The notes below the pieces were generated by a model. The model did not search any database, had not been told where the DNA came from, and saw only the letters and a list, made by a program, of their open reading frames with translations. From Streptacidiphilus jeojiense (GTDB lineage: Bacteria > Actinomycetota > Actinomycetes > Streptomycetales > Streptomycetaceae), in contig NZ_JOEH01000029.1 of the NCBI RefSeq assembly GCF_000719095.1, positions 1 to 64,000 of the forward strand: DNA of 64,000 nucleotides. Reading direction: 5' to 3'. Each line of letters begins with the position of its first letter. Positions within the stretch are counted from its first letter, which is position 1. Positions 26,163 through 35,437 of the stretch are shown here, in pieces. Position numbers and translations under genes: made by a program.

Positions 26163-27263
26163 GTGACCGACACGCAGTCAGTTGCCGCAATACCGTCCGT
26201 CTTCGCCCTGGCCGGGAGCGGCTGGCGCTCCGAGTTCTTCCTGCGGCTCGCCCGGCAGGCGCCCGAGCGGCTGCGGGTCTGCGGGGTGGTCACCCGCGCC
26301 GCGGAGCGCGGCGCCGAGATCGAGGCCGAGTGGGGCGTGCCCACCTTCCGCACCGTCAAGGAGCTGCTGGCGGCGACCGCTCCGGACTTCGTGGTCCCCT
26401 GCGTGCCCTGGGACGTGGCGGCGGAGGTCACCGTCGAACTGGTCGAGCGCGGGGCCAAGGTGCTGACCGAGACTCCGCCGGCGGCGGACCTCGACGGGCT
26501 GCGGCGGCTCTGGGCCGCGGTCGGGGACTCGGGCGCGGTGCAGGTGGCGGAGCAGTACATGTGGATGCCGGCCCATGCGGTCCGCGGCGAGCTGGTCGCC
26601 CGCGGCGCCATCGGCCAGGTGGGCTCGGTGCAGGTCTCCTCGACCCACCTCTACCACGCGGTGTCGATCATCCGCCGGCTGCTCGGCGTCGGCCTGGCCC
26701 CGGCCACGGTGCGCGCGCAGTCCTTCACGGCGCCGCTGGCCGACCCGCTGAGCCGGGACGGCTGGAGCGGCGACGCCGCCCCCAAGCCCGCGGCGACCAC
26801 GCTGGCCACCCTGGACTTCGGCGGCTCGATGGGGCTGTACGACTTCACCGACAACCAGTGGTGGAACCCGCTGCGGGCACGCCGGATCACCGTCCGCGGC
26901 TCGTTGGGCGAGATCGTCGACGACCGGATGACCCGGCTGGTGGACGAGCGCACCGTGGTGGAGTCTCCGCTGGTGCGCCGGCGCACCGGGACCGACCTGA
27001 ACCTGGAGGGCGTGGACCTGGACCACATCAGCGTCGACGGGCAGGTGCTGTGGCGCAACCGGGTCTTCGGGGCGCGGCTGTCCGAGGACGACCTGGCCGT
27101 GGTCGACCTGCTGCTGGACACCACGGCCTGGAGCCGGGGCGAGGGTCCGGCCCCCTATCCGCTTGCCGAGGGCTGCCAGGACCACGCCATCAGTCTGGCC
27201 GTGCTGGAGTCGCTGCGGACCGGGGACGCCGTGACCACCAGCGCGGAGGCCTGGACCGTCTAG
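26163..27263 (+). CDS. Gfo/Idh/MocA-family oxidoreductase
   Basis: A 366-aa two-domain protein: an NAD(P)-binding Rossmann fold (about 1-130, ALAGSGWRSEFFLRLA) and an alpha/beta dehydrogenase domain with STHLYHAVSIIRRLL near 160. The usual EKP motif carrying the catalytic lysine is replaced by TETPPAAD, so chemistry may differ from typical sugar dehydrogenases. The start is GTG after CGGAGAGG. It is flanked by a terminator upstream and the phospholipase gene downstream. Substrate unknown; a cyclitol or sugar derivative is usual for the family. Confidence 0.87.
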   Translation: MTDTQSVAAIPSVFALAGSGWRSEFFLRLARQAPERLRVCGVVTRAAERGAEIEAEWGVPTFRTVKELLAATAPDFVVPCVPWDVAAEVTVELVERGAKVLTETPPAADLDGLRRLWAAVGDSGAVQVAEQYMWMPAHAVRGELVARGAIGQVGSVQVSSTHLYHAVSIIRRLLGVGLAPATVRAQSFTAPLADPLSRDGWSGDAAPKPAATTLATLDFGGSMGLYDFTDNQWWNPLRARRITVRGSLGEIVDDRMTRLVDERTVVESPLVRRRTGTDLNLEGVDLDHISVDGQVLWRNRVFGARLSEDDLAVVDLLLDTTAWSRGEGPAPYPLAEGCQDHAISLAVLESLRTGDAVTTSAEAWTV

Positions 27264-27307
27264 GCCGCCGCTGCGGCGGGCGCGGGGCCGCACAGCAGCT
27301 TGAACAT

Positions 27308-27329
27308 GGTCACGTTTTGATCACGGGTC
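27308..27329 (+). promoter_or_regulatory. candidate PHO box (PhoP operator)
   Basis: Two adjacent 11-nt units, GGTCACGTTTT (27308-27318) and GATCACGGGTC (27319-27329), share the (G)(G/A)TCACG core in the direct-repeat spacing used by streptomycete PhoP boxes. It lies 115 bp upstream of a secreted phospholipase C, the sort of gene induced under phosphate limitation. No third unit is clear. Confidence 0.42.
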
Positions 27330-27443
27330 CAGTCCAGTTGTGGGCAATCTTTCATGTCCCTGCCACCTTTGTCGGGGCGTCAGTCCATCTGTCCGGCCCA
27401 GAGTTCAGCCCGTCGTGTCCTGCCCACCGATCCGGAGGACCCC

Positions 27444-29489
27444 GTGGCCCCCGTCACCCGCCGTACCTTCCTCGGCTCCGCCGCCGCCCTCGGCGCGGCC
27501 CTCGGCCTGGAGGCGGTGGCCGGCTCCGCGTCCAGCGCCGCGGCCGCCGCCACCGGCACCATCAAGGACGTCAAGCACGTGGTCGTGCTGATGCAGGAGA
27601 ACCGCAGCTTCGACCACTACTTCGGCACCCTCAAGGGGGTGCGCGGCTTCGCGGACCGCAGCACGGTGCCGCTGTCGGGCGGCTACTCGGTCTTCAACCA
27701 GCCCAACGGCAGCGGCCGCCAGTACCCGTGGCAGCTCAGCGCCACCAACACCTGGTACTTCGGCGCCGCCCCGGAGACCCTGGCGCAGTGCGACGGCTCG
27801 CTGGACCACGGCTGGTCCACCCAGCACAGCGCCTGGAACGGCGGGAAGATGGACAACTGGATCTCCGCCAAGGGCTCCAGCCGCACCATGGGCTTCCTGA
27901 ACCGCACGGACATCCCCTTCCACTACGCCCTGGCCGACGCGTACACCATCTGCGACGCCTACCACTGCTCGATCCTCAGTGCGACCGGCCCCAACCGCAC
28001 CTACCTGTGGGGCGGGATGATCGACCCGGGCGGCACCGCGGGCGGTCCGGCCTACGACGGCGGCTCGGAGTCCGGGCTCAGCTGGCAGACCTACGCCGAG
28101 ACGCTGCAGAACGCCGGGGTCAGCTGGAAGGTCTACCAGAACGCCAGCGACAACTTCGGCGACAACGGACTGGCGTACTTCAAGCAGTTCGCCAACGCCG
28201 CCAGCGGCAGCACGCTCTACCAGCGCGGCATGGCCTCGGTCCCGTCCACCGGCTCCACCCCGGACGACATCGCCGCCGCGATCAAGGCCGACGCGCTGGC
28301 CGGAACCCTGCCCCAGGTCTCCTGGGTGGTGGCCAACCAGGCCTTCTCCGAGCACCCGGACGCGCCCCCGAACGACGGCGCGCACTTCATCAACCTGGTG
28401 CTGCAGGCCCTGGCGGCCGACAGCGACGTGCTGGACTCCACCGTGCTGTTCCTCAACTACGACGAGAACGACGGCTTCTTCGACCACGTCCCGCCGCCGG
28501 TCGCGCCGTCCGGGACCGCCGACGAGAGCTACAGCGGCACGCCGATCGGGCTGGGCTTCCGGGTCCCGATGGTCATCGTCTCCCCGTGGACCCGCGGCGG
28601 CTGGGTCGACTCCCAGGTCTCCGACCACACCTCGGTGATCCGCTTCCTGGAGACCTGGACCACCGCCCTGGGCACCCCCGCGATCTGCCAGAGCATCAGC
28701 GCCTGGCGGCGCAAGGTCTGCGGCGACCTCACCGGCGCCTTCGACTTCGCCAACCCGGTCTCCGGCCTGCCCGCCCTGCCGTCCACCAGCGCCACCATCG
28801 GCCAGTCGTACTGCAACATCCTGATCAACCCCAGCCCCGGCAACAATGCGATGCCCACCCAGGAGGCCGGCACCCGCCCCGCGCGCGCCCTGCCCTACCA
28901 GCCCAACGGCTACGTGGACCACATCGAGTACGACTCCGGCGGCCAGACCCTGGTCTGGATCAAGATGGCCAACCAGGGCGCCCCGGCCACCTCCGCCGCG
29001 CACTTCTCCGTCCACGCCAACGCCTACCGCACCGGCGGTCCCTGGCAGTACACCGTGGACCCGGGCGGCACCGCCTCCGACTTCTTCAACGTCGGCACCG
29101 GCTACGGCAACGGCAAGTACGACCTCACCCTGGTCGGCCCCAACCGCTTCCTGCGCCACTTCGCCGGCGACACCGCCGCCGCAGGCAGCAAGGCCGAGGC
29201 CGTCCCCTCCTTCGCGCCCGCCCCGGACACCGGCAAGCAGGCCGTCTGGTTCGCCCTGTCCAACAGCTCCACCGCCCAGGTCACCTTCACCATCACCGCC
29301 ACCGGCTACCGCACCGACGGCCCCTGGACCTACCAGGTCCCGGCCGGCGGCAGCGTCTCGGACTACTTCAACGCGGTGGCCTACAGCAACGGCTGGTACG
29401 ACTTCACCGTCACCGTCAGCAGCGACCCCGGCTGGAGCCGCCGCTTCACCGGCCACATCGAGACCGGCGCGGCCAGCGTCAGCGGGTAG
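27444..29489 (+). CDS. Tat-exported phosphocholine-specific phospholipase C
   Basis: A 681-aa phosphoesterase (alkaline-phosphatase fold) splitting phospholipids to diacylglycerol and phosphocholine. The GTG start at 27444 follows TCCGGAGGA. The N-terminus has a twin-arginine signal, TRRTFLGSAAALGAALG. The catalytic domain shows VVVLMQENRSFDHYFGTLKGVRGF (about 40-65), NRTYLWGGMIDPGG, LFLNYDENDGFFDHVPPP and PWTRGGWVDSQVSDHTSVIRFLE. The C-terminus has two repeated DUF756 domains (about 480-575 and 585-675; shared YRTxGPWxYxVxxGG pattern). This is the actinobacterial non-haemolytic PLC family. Export and the upstream PHO-box candidate fit a phosphate-scavenging role. Confidence 0.93.
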   Translation: MAPVTRRTFLGSAAALGAALGLEAVAGSASSAAAAATGTIKDVKHVVVLMQENRSFDHYFGTLKGVRGFADRSTVPLSGGYSVFNQPNGSGRQYPWQLSATNTWYFGAAPETLAQCDGSLDHGWSTQHSAWNGGKMDNWISAKGSSRTMGFLNRTDIPFHYALADAYTICDAYHCSILSATGPNRTYLWGGMIDPGGTAGGPAYDGGSESGLSWQTYAETLQNAGVSWKVYQNASDNFGDNGLAYFKQFANAASGSTLYQRGMASVPSTGSTPDDIAAAIKADALAGTLPQVSWVVANQAFSEHPDAPPNDGAHFINLVLQALAADSDVLDSTVLFLNYDENDGFFDHVPPPVAPSGTADESYSGTPIGLGFRVPMVIVSPWTRGGWVDSQVSDHTSVIRFLETWTTALGTPAICQSISAWRRKVCGDLTGAFDFANPVSGLPALPSTSATIGQSYCNILINPSPGNNAMPTQEAGTRPARALPYQPNGYVDHIEYDSGGQTLVWIKMANQGAPATSAAHFSVHANAYRTGGPWQYTVDPGGTASDFFNVGTGYGNGKYDLTLVGPNRFLRHFAGDTAAAGSKAEAVPSFAPAPDTGKQAVWFALSNSSTAQVTFTITATGYRTDGPWTYQVPAGGSVSDYFNAVAYSNGWYDFTVTVSSDPGWSRRFTGHIETGAASVSG

Positions 29490-29508
29490 CCCGTCGACGG
29501 ACGGGACG

Positions 29509-30030
29509 TCAGGGGCGCGGCGCCCCGGCCAGGATCCAGCGGTAGAGGGGCTCACCGGGGCAGTCGGTGTCGCGGCCGTCCCGGTGCCCGACCACCTGGG
29601 GCCCGGCGGCGCCGCGCTCGCGCAGCCAGTCGACGGCGTCGCACAGCCCGTGCAGCAGTGCCGGGCCCGGCTCGGTCAGACCGGAGTCGCCGAGCATGGC
29701 GCAGACCGCGTAGTGGGCCCGGTTCAGCCGGCGGTCGCCGTTGGCCCCGCTCTCGCGCCGGGCGCCGCGCCCCTCGAAGACCCGCCCGTGCGGGCAGACC
29801 AGGGCGTTGTAGGCGATGTCGATCCAACCCTGCACGGGATCGGCCAGGTGCATCGCCTGGATCTCCCGGACCCGGGCGGCGCAGCGGTGGTGCTGGTCGG
29901 GGCGGGCCAGGTCGGCGGGGACCTCACGGCCCTCGTAGTGGATCTTCACGCCCAGGGCCCTCGGCAGGGCGCGCCACTGCTGCGAGGGCGGCAGCGCGCC
30001 CCACTCGGCGCGGGTCACCAGGTTCTCCAT
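29509..30030 (-). CDS. PGRP/Amidase_2-type N-acetylmuramoyl-L-alanine amidase-like protein
   Basis: A 173-aa peptidoglycan-recognition fold. Likely zinc ligands are His in VKIHYEG (about 30) and the His/Cys pair in VGHRDGRDTDCPGE (about 148-157), with the supporting Tyr in WIDIAYNALV. It begins directly with ENLVTRAEWGA, with no signal peptide or cell-wall-binding domain, so it would stay cytoplasmic unless exported by another route. That is unusual for an amidase and recalls phage endolysin-like or recycling enzymes. The neighbouring phospholipase converges on it. Confidence 0.88.
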   Translation of the reverse strand: MENLVTRAEWGALPPSQQWRALPRALGVKIHYEGREVPADLARPDQHHRCAARVREIQAMHLADPVQGWIDIAYNALVCPHGRVFEGRGARRESGANGDRRLNRAHYAVCAMLGDSGLTEPGPALLHGLCDAVDWLRERGAAGPQVVGHRDGRDTDCPGEPLYRWILAGAPRP

Positions 30031-30077
30031 GAAGCACTACTCCCCCACCGGGACCGCGCCGACGCCACCGGCTGCGC

Positions 30078-30127
30078 GCACGTGGACCCCACTGCCGCTT
30101 CTGCCGGGCGGCGTGGGGTCCACGTGC
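30078..30127. terminator. long hairpin between the amidase and DUF2142 genes
   Basis: Perfect 15-bp arms (30078-30092 and 30113-30127) plus five inner pairs (GCCGC/GCGGC) leave a 9-10 nt loop. It lies about 110 bp beyond the DUF2142 stop on the minus strand, so it probably terminates that gene ahead of the amidase gene. Confidence 0.6.
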
Positions 30128-30238
30128 CCGGGCGGCGGGTTGCGACCAGCGCCGTCCGGGCGCCTCAAGGGTGGCACGTACACGTCATACAATTCAATCC
30201 CTCGCGTACGATTCCTTCTCACCGCTCGCTCACGAGCG

Positions 30239-31852
30239 TTACATGTTCGCCAGAGCCGGTTCCGGCTGGGGCGGGGTCATCCGCCACACCAGCCACCCCA
30301 GCACCGCCAGCCCGATCACGGCCGCCGCCAGCGGCAACTCGGGTCCGGAGGCCGGCAGCCAGCTGCCGACGAAGGGGTTCCACGGCTGGACCGGCAACGG
30401 GTTCCCGCCCTTGAGGCCCTGCTGGTAGCGCAGCATCGCGGTGTAGAAGGTCAGCAGTTGCAGCGGCAGCAGCAGCAGGACGTAGGCGCGGGTCAGCGTC
30501 CGCAGGTGCGCCTCGCTGAAGACGCCCCGCTCGACCAGCAGGTACGCGCCCAGAATGGGCACGCCCAGGATGGCCGGCAGCCCGTAGCGGCCCTGGGAGA
30601 GGTACCAGCCCTGGCTGATCGGGCCGACGTCGCTGGCGATGAGCACCCCGAAGGTGCCGATCACCAGGATGCCCAGCCGGATCCGGTCGAGCCTGCGGGT
30701 CAGCACCACGGCGGTGAACAGCAGGGCTCCGAAGGCGCAGAACCAGACCGGGAAGACGATCGCCGGCGGTGAGGTCTCCCCGAATCCGACCAGCCCGACC
30801 ATGCCCTTGACCAGGTACTCGCCCCGGTCCCAGGTGTCCACGCTGAGGGCCGCGAAGACCTTGTAGGCCAGTGAGCGGTCGCCGCTGGTGGAGACCGCGT
30901 CGCCGGCCGGGTCCTGCCACAGCGTCCAGAGCGCGCCAGCCGCCACGGCGACCGCCACGAAGGTGCCCCAGCGGCGGACCAGCCGCAGCCGGGTCAACCG
31001 GCGCAGCCGGTCCCGGTCCATGCCGAGCGCGGCGACGCCGACGATCAGGGCCAGCCAGAGGATGCCGCCGAAGCGCACGGTGGCCACGATCGCCGCTCCC
31101 AGCGAGGCCAGCCGCACCAGGTTCGCCGACCGCTGCCGACCGTCGACCAGCAGGACCAGGGCGGTCCACAGCACGGCGGCGCCGCCGATCTCCAGACCGG
31201 CCGGGTTGATGGCCGGTGCCAGGTTGATCGCCACGGGGGTGAGCGCGACCAGGAGCCCGGCCAGCATCCGCCGTCCGCGCCGGGCCATGGCCGTGATCGC
31301 GAAGGCGGCCGCGAACAGGGCGCTGACCATGGCGTCGGACAGCAGCCTGGCGAGGTAGATGCCGGTGGAGTTCGGCCACAGCCGCAGCGGCTGGCCGACG
31401 ATCACATAGTAGATCGGGTTGTAGTACCCGGCTCCGGACGGTATCTCGACGATGGTGTGCTCGTCCTGGGTGCGGCCGGCCGGCGGCGAGCAGCTGGCGG
31501 CCAGGCCCGGGTCCTGCTGGAAGCAGGCCGAGCCGGACGGGGCGTTGGGGGCGAGGCTGCGGGGGACCTTGATCAGCGGGGTGCCGGCGGCCGGGCCGCC
31601 GGTGGCCTGGGTGTCCACGGTCACCAGGTCGCCATGGAAGACCAGCTGCCCCCCTGCGGCGCTGTAGGCCCGGGCGACGTGGCGCGCCTCGTCGGCGAAG
31701 CCGTCGTAGGGCACCGCGAGGCCCCAGCCGATGCCGAGGACCAGGAAGCCGACGAAGGCCCACCAGAAGACCCGGAGCGGGGTCCACCGCTCCTTGGCCC
31801 CTCCGGGCTCGGCTACGGCAGAGGGGTTCGACCCGACAGCAGCGACAGCCAT
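30239..31852 (-). CDS. DUF2142 domain-containing integral membrane protein
   Basis: A 537-aa polytopic protein with about 11-12 membrane helices and a large extracytoplasmic loop between helices 1 and 2 (about 55-150). That loop contains FADEARHVARAYS and an acidic/His-bearing motif near YYNPIYYVIVGQPLRL. The organisation resembles GT-C glycosyltransferases that use lipid-linked sugars, and DUF2142 proteins often occur with cell-wall polysaccharide genes; the activity is unproven. ATG 31852 was chosen because upstream codons lack hydrophobic or conserved character. The PBP gene starts upstream on the same strand, 172 bp away. Confidence 0.85.
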   Translation of the reverse strand: MAVAAVGSNPSAVAEPGGAKERWTPLRVFWWAFVGFLVLGIGWGLAVPYDGFADEARHVARAYSAAGGQLVFHGDLVTVDTQATGGPAAGTPLIKVPRSLAPNAPSGSACFQQDPGLAASCSPPAGRTQDEHTIVEIPSGAGYYNPIYYVIVGQPLRLWPNSTGIYLARLLSDAMVSALFAAAFAITAMARRGRRMLAGLLVALTPVAINLAPAINPAGLEIGGAAVLWTALVLLVDGRQRSANLVRLASLGAAIVATVRFGGILWLALIVGVAALGMDRDRLRRLTRLRLVRRWGTFVAVAVAAGALWTLWQDPAGDAVSTSGDRSLAYKVFAALSVDTWDRGEYLVKGMVGLVGFGETSPPAIVFPVWFCAFGALLFTAVVLTRRLDRIRLGILVIGTFGVLIASDVGPISQGWYLSQGRYGLPAILGVPILGAYLLVERGVFSEAHLRTLTRAYVLLLLPLQLLTFYTAMLRYQQGLKGGNPLPVQPWNPFVGSWLPASGPELPLAAAVIGLAVLGWLVWRMTPPQPEPALANM

Positions 31853-32024
31853 GGTCCTCGACAATCCGATTCCGCGCTGACATGTGTACGTGTGACACGA
31901 CAGGACCGATACGGAGATCAGACAAGCCTTCGGCCGAGTCGGGCAGACCATACACCGGCGACCTGGGAAGACCCAGGGAACCAACGGTTCCGGTCCACAC
32001 GTGTTCACTCTTCGGACACCCACG

Positions 32025-34160
32025 CTAGGGGGTGGTCGCGGTCGGATCCGGTGGGGTCGTGTCGGTGGCTGAGGGGTCGGGCGGGGTCGGCAGCGGCACC
32101 GAGGCCAGGCCGATGTCGGGCTGGCCGGAGAGGGCTCCGCTGATCGCCTGCTTCCAGATCGGGCCGGCCAGTGTGCCGCCGAACGCGTCGGTGACGTACA
32201 CCCCGCCGTAGGAGCGGTTGTTCAGGCTCTCCAGCGGAGCCTTGGTGTCGCTGACCACGGCAGCCCCGGCGAGTTGCGCGGTGAAGCCGGTGAACCAGAC
32301 CTGGCGGTGCCCGTCGGTGGTGCCGGTCTTGCCGGCGTCGTCGCGGTCGGACAGTCCGGCCGGTGCGCCGGTGCCGTCCTGGACCACGCCGTGCAGCATG
32401 GTGGTGATCGCGTCCGCGGTGTCGGAGGACATCGCCGAGGTGCAGGAGGCCCCGGGCACCGGCAGGCTCGCGCCGGCGGGCGTGGTGACCGAGGTCAGCG
32501 CGACCGGGGCGCAGTAGTTGCCGTGCGCGGCGAAGGTCGCGTAGACGTCGGCCATCTGCAGCGGGGTGAAGTTGTTGGTGCCCAGCGTCAGCGACTGGAC
32601 CTGGTCCACCGGCTTCAGCCGGCCCGAGGCGTCGGGCAGGGCCTGCGATCCCAGGCCGAGCCTGCGGGCCATCCGGACCACGTTGCACAGCCCGGCGTCG
32701 GCCTCCAGCGGGACGAAGTAGGTGTTGACCGACTGCGCCATCGCGGTGGGCATGTCGAAGGGGCCGACCAGGTCGGGGCTGTCGTTCTGGTCCCCCGGCA
32801 CCTGCGGCAGGGTGCTGCCGTCGCAGGTCTGCATGGCGGGGTAGTCGTCCTGGTAGGGCGCCGGGTAGACCTGGTCCATGCCGATGCCGTTCTCCAGGGC
32901 TGCGGCGGCGGTGACCGGTTTGAACGTCGAACCGGTCTGGAAGCCGCTGCCGCCGCCCATCAGCCGGTCGACGTTGAGGTTGAGCTCGGTCTCGTGGTCG
33001 CCGGGGCCGTAGGGGCGGCTCTGCGCCATCGCGATGATCTTCCCGGTGCCCGGCTGGACCAGGGTGATCGCCGCGGCGGCCTGGTCGGTGGCGTAGACGT
33101 GGCTGGTGACCGCGGACTGGGCGGAGGCCTGGGCGGTCGGGTCCAGCGTGGTGTGGATCTGCAGGCCGCCGGTGTCCCACAGCGCCTGCCTGGCCTCCGC
33201 GGTGGCCCCGAAGGCCTTGTTCGCCAGGAAGACGTGCTTGACGTAGTCGCAGAAGAAGGCCTCGCCGGTGCCGGCGGTGATGCAGCCCTGGCGCGGCGGG
33301 CTGGCGTCCAGTCCCAGCGGGGCGGCCTTGGCCGCGGCGGCCTGGGCGGCGGTGATGCTGTGGTTCTCGACCATGGTGTCGAGCACGGTGTCCCGGCGCT
33401 CCTTGGCGGTGTCCGGGTCGCGCAGCGGGTCGTAGCGGCTGGGCGACTGCACCAGGCCGGCCAGCAGCGCCGCCTGCGGCAGGGTGAGGTCGGCGGCCTG
33501 GACGCTGAAGTAGCGCTCAGCCGCGGCCTCGATGCCGTAGGCCTGCTCACCGAAGAAGGTGATGTTCAGGTAGTCCTCGAGGATCTGGTCCTTGGACATC
33601 CGCTCCTCGAGGCCGATCGCGTACTTCATCTCCTGGATCTTGCGGCCCAGGGTCTGCCGCTGCGCCGTGAGCACCTTGGCCTGGTCGTCCCCCGCCTCCT
33701 CGACGAAGACGTTCTTGACGTACTGCTGGGTCAGCGTCGAGCCGCCCTGGGCGACGCCGCCCGATCCGGCGTTGGTCGCCAGCGCGCGCAGGGTGCCCTT
33801 GAGGTCGACGGCGCCGTGCTGGTAGAAGCGGTTGTCCTCGATGTCGACGATGGCGTGCCGCATCACCCGTGCTATTCGGGCCAGCGGGACCACGGTGCGG
33901 TCGCGTGCGTACACCCGGGCGATCACCCCGCCGCCGGCGTCGTACAGGGTGGAGGCCTGGGCGAGCACCGGCGCGGTCAGGCTGTCCGGGAGCTGGTCGA
34001 ACGAGCCGGCCGCCGACTTGGCTCCGTACCCGACGGCGCCGACCAGCGGCAGGGCCAGCACCGCGACCAGGGCCCCGGCCAGGACGCTGGCGCCGAGCAG
34101 GCGGATGCACAGGCCCGCCTTGCCCAGCCGGGAGCGGGAACGCTGATGAGGCCGGGTCAT
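32025..34160 (-). CDS. class A penicillin-binding protein (transglycosylase/transpeptidase)
   Basis: A 711-aa bifunctional peptidoglycan synthase. There is one N-terminal membrane helix (about 20-45). The GT51 domain (about 75-260) has IEDNRFYQHGAVDLKG and GGSTLTQQYVKNVF. The transpeptidase domain (about 340-670) has the SxxK serine in TGSTFKP, SxN in SQSVN, and KTG in AGKTGTTD. The tail is Pro/Thr-rich and extracellular. It lies 54 bp downstream of an MreB-like gene on the same strand, suggesting co-expression of a wall synthase with a cytoskeletal protein. Confidence 0.96.
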   Translation of the reverse strand: MTRPHQRSRSRLGKAGLCIRLLGASVLAGALVAVLALPLVGAVGYGAKSAAGSFDQLPDSLTAPVLAQASTLYDAGGGVIARVYARDRTVVPLARIARVMRHAIVDIEDNRFYQHGAVDLKGTLRALATNAGSGGVAQGGSTLTQQYVKNVFVEEAGDDQAKVLTAQRQTLGRKIQEMKYAIGLEERMSKDQILEDYLNITFFGEQAYGIEAAAERYFSVQAADLTLPQAALLAGLVQSPSRYDPLRDPDTAKERRDTVLDTMVENHSITAAQAAAAKAAPLGLDASPPRQGCITAGTGEAFFCDYVKHVFLANKAFGATAEARQALWDTGGLQIHTTLDPTAQASAQSAVTSHVYATDQAAAAITLVQPGTGKIIAMAQSRPYGPGDHETELNLNVDRLMGGGSGFQTGSTFKPVTAAAALENGIGMDQVYPAPYQDDYPAMQTCDGSTLPQVPGDQNDSPDLVGPFDMPTAMAQSVNTYFVPLEADAGLCNVVRMARRLGLGSQALPDASGRLKPVDQVQSLTLGTNNFTPLQMADVYATFAAHGNYCAPVALTSVTTPAGASLPVPGASCTSAMSSDTADAITTMLHGVVQDGTGAPAGLSDRDDAGKTGTTDGHRQVWFTGFTAQLAGAAVVSDTKAPLESLNNRSYGGVYVTDAFGGTLAGPIWKQAISGALSGQPDIGLASVPLPTPPDPSATDTTPPDPTATTP

Positions 34161-34214
34161 ATCTGCACCGTCATGTCTGCACCGTCATCTCTGCACCTCG
34201 GGCTGCTCGGGCTG

Positions 34215-35261
34215 TCAGGGGGCGGCGGCCGGCTCCGGTTCCAGTTCCCCGGCTGCCAGCGCCGCGGCCCGCAGCGCGGAGCGGTCCACCCCGGCCCAGC
34301 CCGCGTCCATCAGCATCTGGGTCCCCTTGACCGCGATCAGCTCGCAGTCGTCCACGACGTGGACCGGCAGGTCGGACTCCTTGCGCACCGCCTCCACCAG
34401 GCCGTGCAGCCGGGCGCCGCCGCCGGTGAGCACGATGCCGCGCTCGTAGACGTCGGCGGCCATCTCCACCGGGCAGCCCGCCAGGACCGCGGTGACCTGG
34501 TCGCAGACGGCCGCCACGGCACGGGGCAGCAGCACCTCGTGGAGCTCGCCCACCGGCAGCATCAGTCCGCGCGGGCGCGCGGTCACCGCGTCCTGGCCCC
34601 GGACCGAGACGGTGTCGCGGGCTCCGCGCAGGGTGGTCTTCACGGTCTGCGCCGCGGCCGCCCCGATCACCACCTGGTGCTCCTCGCGCAGGTGCCGCAG
34701 CAGCAGCGCGTCCAGCGCGTCGCCGCCGGTGCGCGTGGAGCGGGAGGCGATCACCCGTCCGTAGACCACCAGCGCCGCGCTGGTGTGCTCGGCCCCCAGG
34801 TCGACCAGGACGCTGGCGTACGGGGTGTTCACCGCGATGCCGGCGCCGACCGCCGCCGCCAGCGCCTGCGGCACCAGCCGGACGTCGGAGAAGCCGACCT
34901 CCCGGCAGAGCTGGCGCAGCGCGGCGGCGCCCAGGTCGGTGACGGCCGGGGAGACGCACACCCCGACCCGCCCGCCGTAGGTGAGCCTGGCCCGTCCGGA
35001 CTCGCGCATCAGGGTGCGCACCATGATCTGGGTGACCCGCTGGTCGGCGACGGTTCCCCCGCTGGTGGGACGGCACAGCTTGAGGGCGCCCCAGGTGCGG
35101 CCCTCCATGGCGACGGCGTCCTCGCCCATGGCGAAGATGCTGTCCTGGCCCTCGAGCACGACCCTGGCCGGCATCGACGCCACCGGGGCGCCGGCGCCTC
35201 TGCGGACGCGCAGGGACGAGGCACCCAGGTCAATGGCAGTACAGGATCGAAGCGTGGACAA
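34215..35261 (-). CDS. MreB/Mbl-like rod-shape protein (actin-fold ATPase)
   Basis: A 348-aa actin-superfamily protein. The phosphate-1 loop IDLGASSLRVRRG is at the N-terminus, phosphate-2 region VLVDLGAEHTSAALVV near 145-160, and adenosine motif ERGIVLTGGGARLHGL near 280-295. The length matches bacterial MreB. The start is TTG 35261 with GGGAGGA 5 nt upstream; no ATG or GTG fits. Sequence departs from canonical MreB at several helices, so it is probably the second, divergent streptomycete MreB-type protein rather than the mre-cluster copy. Neighbouring PBP supports a wall-synthesis role. Confidence 0.87.
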   Translation of the reverse strand: MSTLRSCTAIDLGASSLRVRRGAGAPVASMPARVVLEGQDSIFAMGEDAVAMEGRTWGALKLCRPTSGGTVADQRVTQIMVRTLMRESGRARLTYGGRVGVCVSPAVTDLGAAALRQLCREVGFSDVRLVPQALAAAVGAGIAVNTPYASVLVDLGAEHTSAALVVYGRVIASRSTRTGGDALDALLLRHLREEHQVVIGAAAAQTVKTTLRGARDTVSVRGQDAVTARPRGLMLPVGELHEVLLPRAVAAVCDQVTAVLAGCPVEMAADVYERGIVLTGGGARLHGLVEAVRKESDLPVHVVDDCELIAVKGTQMLMDAGWAGVDRSALRAAALAAGELEPEPAAAP

Positions 35262-35437
35262 GCGTTCCTCCCTGGTTGGTCGCCCCGCGCCGCAGGCCGT
35301 CGGTGCCGGGTCCGCGGGACCTGGAACGATCACACCCCCGCGGCCGCGGGACCGCCACGCGGCCGGTCCGGACGGGGGAACGCGGGGCGCTCCGAGTCGG
35401 CCACGCAGGGGGGCTGAGCCTCTGGTTGATCGCTGCG

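Noticed and set aside
26135..29545. A 1136-codon frame overlapping the oxidoreductase and phospholipase genes in another frame
   Set aside because: Low-complexity Arg/Pro/Gly sequence; the real frames carry catalytic motifs and RBS.
32274..35417. A 1047-codon plus-strand frame opposite the PBP and MreB-like genes
   Set aside because: Antisense to two conserved genes; Gly/Val/Arg-rich with no recognisable fold.
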